Assembly (NCBI RefSeq): GCF_004119455.1 | Contig: NZ_NRQT01000002.1 | Coordinates: 441,501 to 505,500 of the forward strand | Direction of reading: 5' to 3' | Length of the DNA: 64,000 bases | DNA from: Chryseobacterium sp. CH25 | GTDB lineage: Bacteria; Bacteroidota; Bacteroidia; Flavobacteriales; Weeksellaceae | In this document: in pieces, positions 61,704-64,000 of the stretch | Layout: each line of letters starts with the position of its first letter | Numbering within the stretch: position 1 is the stretch's first letter | The notes under the pieces: model-generated | What the model was told of the DNA's origin: nothing | Database searches by the model: none | What the model saw: the letters and a program-made list of their open reading frames with translations, nothing else | Translations under genes and position numbers: made by a program

Positions 61704-63497
61704 ATGACAATAAATTTATTTTTTAAAGCTTTTCCTGCTGTTGCGCTTCTTTCAGCATCAGCGATGGTAGCTCAAAATTTTCAAAAGATGCCAATTACTT
61801 CCGGGTTTACGGCAGATGTAATTGCAAATGGAGTAGGATCCTCTTCTGTGTCTACTACAACAGATGTTGATGGAGTATCTTTTGCTTTTGTTGCAAGAGA
61901 TTTTAAACTTACCTCTACAAGCACCGCTCTTACTTACGGAATTCCTGCGGATGGTATCATTAATTCTGTGGTAGCCTCTACACCGGGTTTAAGTTATCAA
62001 CTGGGGGATTTAAGTGCTAATAATTCTTTAAAGCTTAATGCAACAGGAGATAGCGGAACTCTTGTATTTACTACACCAATGGCTGCTTTTAAGCTATATA
62101 TGCTTTCAACAAGTGGCAGCGGAACGTCTGCGGTAAGTGCAACGGTAACTTTTACAGATAATTCAACTCAGACATTTTCTAATATCAGCCTTTCAGACTG
62201 GTATGGCGGTTCTAATTATGCTATTCAGGGAATTGGAAGAATTAATAGAGGAAACGATGTCTTAGAACCCAACAGTACCAATCCCAGATTGTATCAGACT
62301 GTACTGAACATTGATGCAGCCAATCAGGCTAAACCAATACAGAGCGTTACCATTTCAAAAACTTCCGGCTCTGGAATTCCTAATATTTTTGCTTTCTCAG
62401 CAGATGCTTATACAGACTGTATTGCTCCTACAACAGAAGCAGCAACCGGAGTTACTGCTAATACTGCTCAAATTTCATGGACAGTTCCGGCAAGCAACCA
62501 GACGACAAGTTATGATATTTATTACAGTCCCAACTCTGCAGTTCCTGCGAGTAATGTAAACCCTAATCATTCCAATGTTGTAGGTACTTCTTATGCACTT
62601 AGTAATTTATCCCCAAGTACAACTTATTATTACTGGGTAAGAGCTAACTGTAGTACAGCAACAAGTAAGAGTGCGTGGTCACTTGCTAAATCGTTTACAA
62701 CACAGTGTGGGGCTATAGTGCCTTCTTATACTAATAATTTTGCAAGTTTTCCGGGATTATGCTGGGCGAATAACTTAACAGGCGGAGATCCGGGTACAGG
62801 GCCAACAGGTACTGGTACTTCTTATTGGGGATCGCGTAGTTTTTTAAACACATCAGCTAATGGGCCTTCTGCCTCTATGAATTTATATTCGTCAGATAGA
62901 ACAGGGTGGCTTAAAACAGTAACTTTTAATCTCTCTGCAGGTGGCTATAAAGTGAAGTTTAATTACGGAGTAACTACCTATTCCGGTACTGGCTCTTCAG
63001 GTATGGATAGTGATGATGTTGTTCATTTCATGATTTCCAATGATGGTGGAACTACATGGACGATTCTGCAGACCTGGGATACAAATAATGCACCGTCTAA
63101 TACCTCTAACCCATATACATTCGATCTTGCTAATTATATCGGTGCGAATACTGTTTTTGCATTTTATGGCAGTACAGGATCGCTGGATGAAGATTTGGAT
63201 TATAATTTCTATGTGGATGATTTTACGGTTGAAAATACTCAGTTAAGTACTTCGGAAGTGAATAAACCAGCGAAAAAAGCGGTAGTTCATCCAAATCCAT
63301 TCAAGGATATTCTGTACATTTCAGATACCAGAGATATTAAGTCAGTAGCGGTAACAGATACTGCAGGAAGAGTAGTGAAAACAGTTGAAGGTTCTGTGAA
63401 TGAGCTTGATCTGAGCCGATTGAATTCCGGATTGTATTTTGTAACGCTATATTTTAAAGACGGATCTCATTCTACAGTAAAAACGATCAAAAAATAA
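61704..63497 (+). CDS. Secreted fibronectin type III protein with T9SS sorting domain
   Basis: The 597-residue protein has a signal peptide (MTINLFFKAFPAVALLSASAMVAQ), a beta-rich Ser/Thr-rich domain (residues 30-225), a fibronectin type III domain (APTTEAATGVTANTAQISWT, about 232-330), a jelly-roll or MAM-like domain (340-515) and a type A T9SS sorting domain (VHPNPFKDILYISD to KTIKK). The ATG at 61704 is chosen because the signal starts there; the in-frame extension to 61581 is only A+T-rich leader. Probably a surface adhesin; no catalytic motif seen. Confidence 0.9.
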   Translation: MTINLFFKAFPAVALLSASAMVAQNFQKMPITSGFTADVIANGVGSSSVSTTTDVDGVSFAFVARDFKLTSTSTALTYGIPADGIINSVVASTPGLSYQLGDLSANNSLKLNATGDSGTLVFTTPMAAFKLYMLSTSGSGTSAVSATVTFTDNSTQTFSNISLSDWYGGSNYAIQGIGRINRGNDVLEPNSTNPRLYQTVLNIDAANQAKPIQSVTISKTSGSGIPNIFAFSADAYTDCIAPTTEAATGVTANTAQISWTVPASNQTTSYDIYYSPNSAVPASNVNPNHSNVVGTSYALSNLSPSTTYYYWVRANCSTATSKSAWSLAKSFTTQCGAIVPSYTNNFASFPGLCWANNLTGGDPGTGPTGTGTSYWGSRSFLNTSANGPSASMNLYSSDRTGWLKTVTFNLSAGGYKVKFNYGVTTYSGTGSSGMDSDDVVHFMISNDGGTTWTILQTWDTNNAPSNTSNPYTFDLANYIGANTVFAFYGSTGSLDEDLDYNFYVDDFTVENTQLSTSEVNKPAKKAVVHPNPFKDILYISDTRDIKSVAVTDTAGRVVKTVEGSVNELDLSRLNSGLYFVTLYFKDGSHSTVKTIKK

Positions 63498-63519
63498 TTT
63501 TTTAGTGTAAATAAAGTTG

Positions 63520-63547
63520 AGTGGCGGTGCATTCTTGTATCGCTGCT
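63520..63547 (+). terminator. Terminator of the fibronectin cargo gene
   Basis: AGTGGCGGTGCA pairs along its full length with TGTATCGCTGCT if G-T pairs are allowed; loop TTCT, then TTTTTTT. Confidence 0.65.
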
Positions 63548-63568
63548 TTTTTTATATCAATGAATAAC

Positions 63569-63576
63569 TATTTTTG
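63569..63576 (+). promoter_or_regulatory. -7 promoter box of the DUF1801 gene
   Basis: TATTTTTG, perfect TAnnTTTG, with a leader of about 24 bases. Confidence 0.5.
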
Positions 63577-63605
63577 TTAACTTGACCACCTAAAACTCAC
63601 TGAAA

Positions 63606-64000
63606 ATGCAAATTATATCAAACTCACTGGAAGACTATCTTTCAAAGATTCCGGATGAAAGGCAAGAGCCGTTTAAGAAACTTTATGATATGATTAATAA
63701 TAATCTACCTAAAGGTTTTGAAGAAATTTCCAATTACGGGATGTTAGGCTGGGCAGTTCCTTTGAAAACCTATCCTGCAGGGTATCATTGTGCTCCGGGA
63801 ACTCCTTTGCCTTTTATTAATCTGGCCTCACAAAAAAACTTTATTGCACTGTATCATATGGGACTGTATTCCAGACCGGAGCTGTTGAATTGGTTTGTGG
63901 CAGAATTTCCTAAATACTCCAAGAAAAAACTGGATATGGGAAAATCCTGTGTACGTTTTAAGAAACCAGAAGATATTCCTTTTGAGCTGATCGCAGAACT
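63606..64000 (+). CDS. DUF1801 domain protein, N-terminal part (cut by window edge)
   Basis: The 131 visible codons start MQIISNSLEDYLSKIPDERQ and contain the DUF1801 pattern: a helical start, EEISNYGMLGWAVPL, then NFIALYHMGLYSRPELLNWF and GKSCVRFKKPEDIPFELI. The fold is the YdhG-like one; its function is unknown. No signal peptide. The end lies outside the window. Confidence 0.85.
   Translation, partial: MQIISNSLEDYLSKIPDERQEPFKKLYDMINNNLPKGFEEISNYGMLGWAVPLKTYPAGYHCAPGTPLPFINLASQKNFIALYHMGLYSRPELLNWFVAEFPKYSKKKLDMGKSCVRFKKPEDIPFELIAE

Overview
The window looks like chromosomal DNA of a Chryseobacterium-like member of the Weeksellaceae (Flavobacteriia, Bacteroidota). The signs are low G+C, promoters of the TAnnTTTG (-7) type with few Shine-Dalgarno sequences, TonB-dependent receptors, a type IX secretion (T9SS) Plug protein with three C-terminal-domain cargo proteins, flavastacin-like and thermolysin-like secreted proteases, and the rpmB-rpmG-DUF4295-ftsY neighbourhood. 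I found no rRNA, tRNA, CRISPR array, prophage or insertion sequence.

Layout. 1-1454: partial yicC diverging from miaA. 1675-8682: a TetR-controlled RND efflux operon (tetR, adaptor, pump, outer-membrane channel) with four copies of a TAACnGTGTTA operator. 8942-9496: thioredoxin-like protein. 9757-15921: an AraC regulator divergent from an MFS importer, a GH37 trehalase and a TonB receptor, a probable trehalose-type uptake and hydrolysis locus; the trehalase frame is broken. 15956-18807: lipoprotein, MBL hydrolase, T9SS Plug. 19132-22824: a T9SS-exported M4 protease followed by a lipoprotein of the cholesterol-dependent-cytolysin superfamily. 22901-25366: nfuA, a flavin reductase (broken frame) and hemH in one operon. 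25534-31255: gamma carbonic anhydrase, PIF1-like helicase, astacin protease and small lipoproteins. 31491-37418: flavin monooxygenase, ribB, Crp/Fnr regulator, fmt, recQ. 37497-41836: three tandem OmpA/TSP3-type outer-membrane proteins that share an N-terminal half but not a C-terminal domain. 41854-46582: folK (broken frame), sppA, a GlsB-like membrane protein, ftsY, ridA, DUF4295, L33, L28. 46823-51770: FG-GAP T9SS cargo, an intergenic repeat cluster, lnt, vanZ-like gene, proC. 51933-58632: a four-gene operon TonB receptor / DUF4876 lipoprotein / DUF6850 barrel / di-haem peroxidase with no assigned function. 58772-64000: murB, a broken lipoprotein gene, an aminotransferase, a fibronectin-III T9SS cargo, and a partial DUF1801 gene.

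The points most worth following are (i) the CDC-like pore-former beside a secreted protease, (ii) the TonB/DUF4876/DUF6850/peroxidase operon, (iii) the OmpA paralogues with a shared front and swapped tails, (iv) the four-copy operator set of the efflux operon, (v) four single-base frame breaks at or next to short homopolymers, one of them in folK, which suggests either base-calling errors or real slippage, and (vi) several genes whose -7 box lies only 4-6 bases before the ATG, implying leaderless mRNAs. Family assignments come from motif recognition without database searches.
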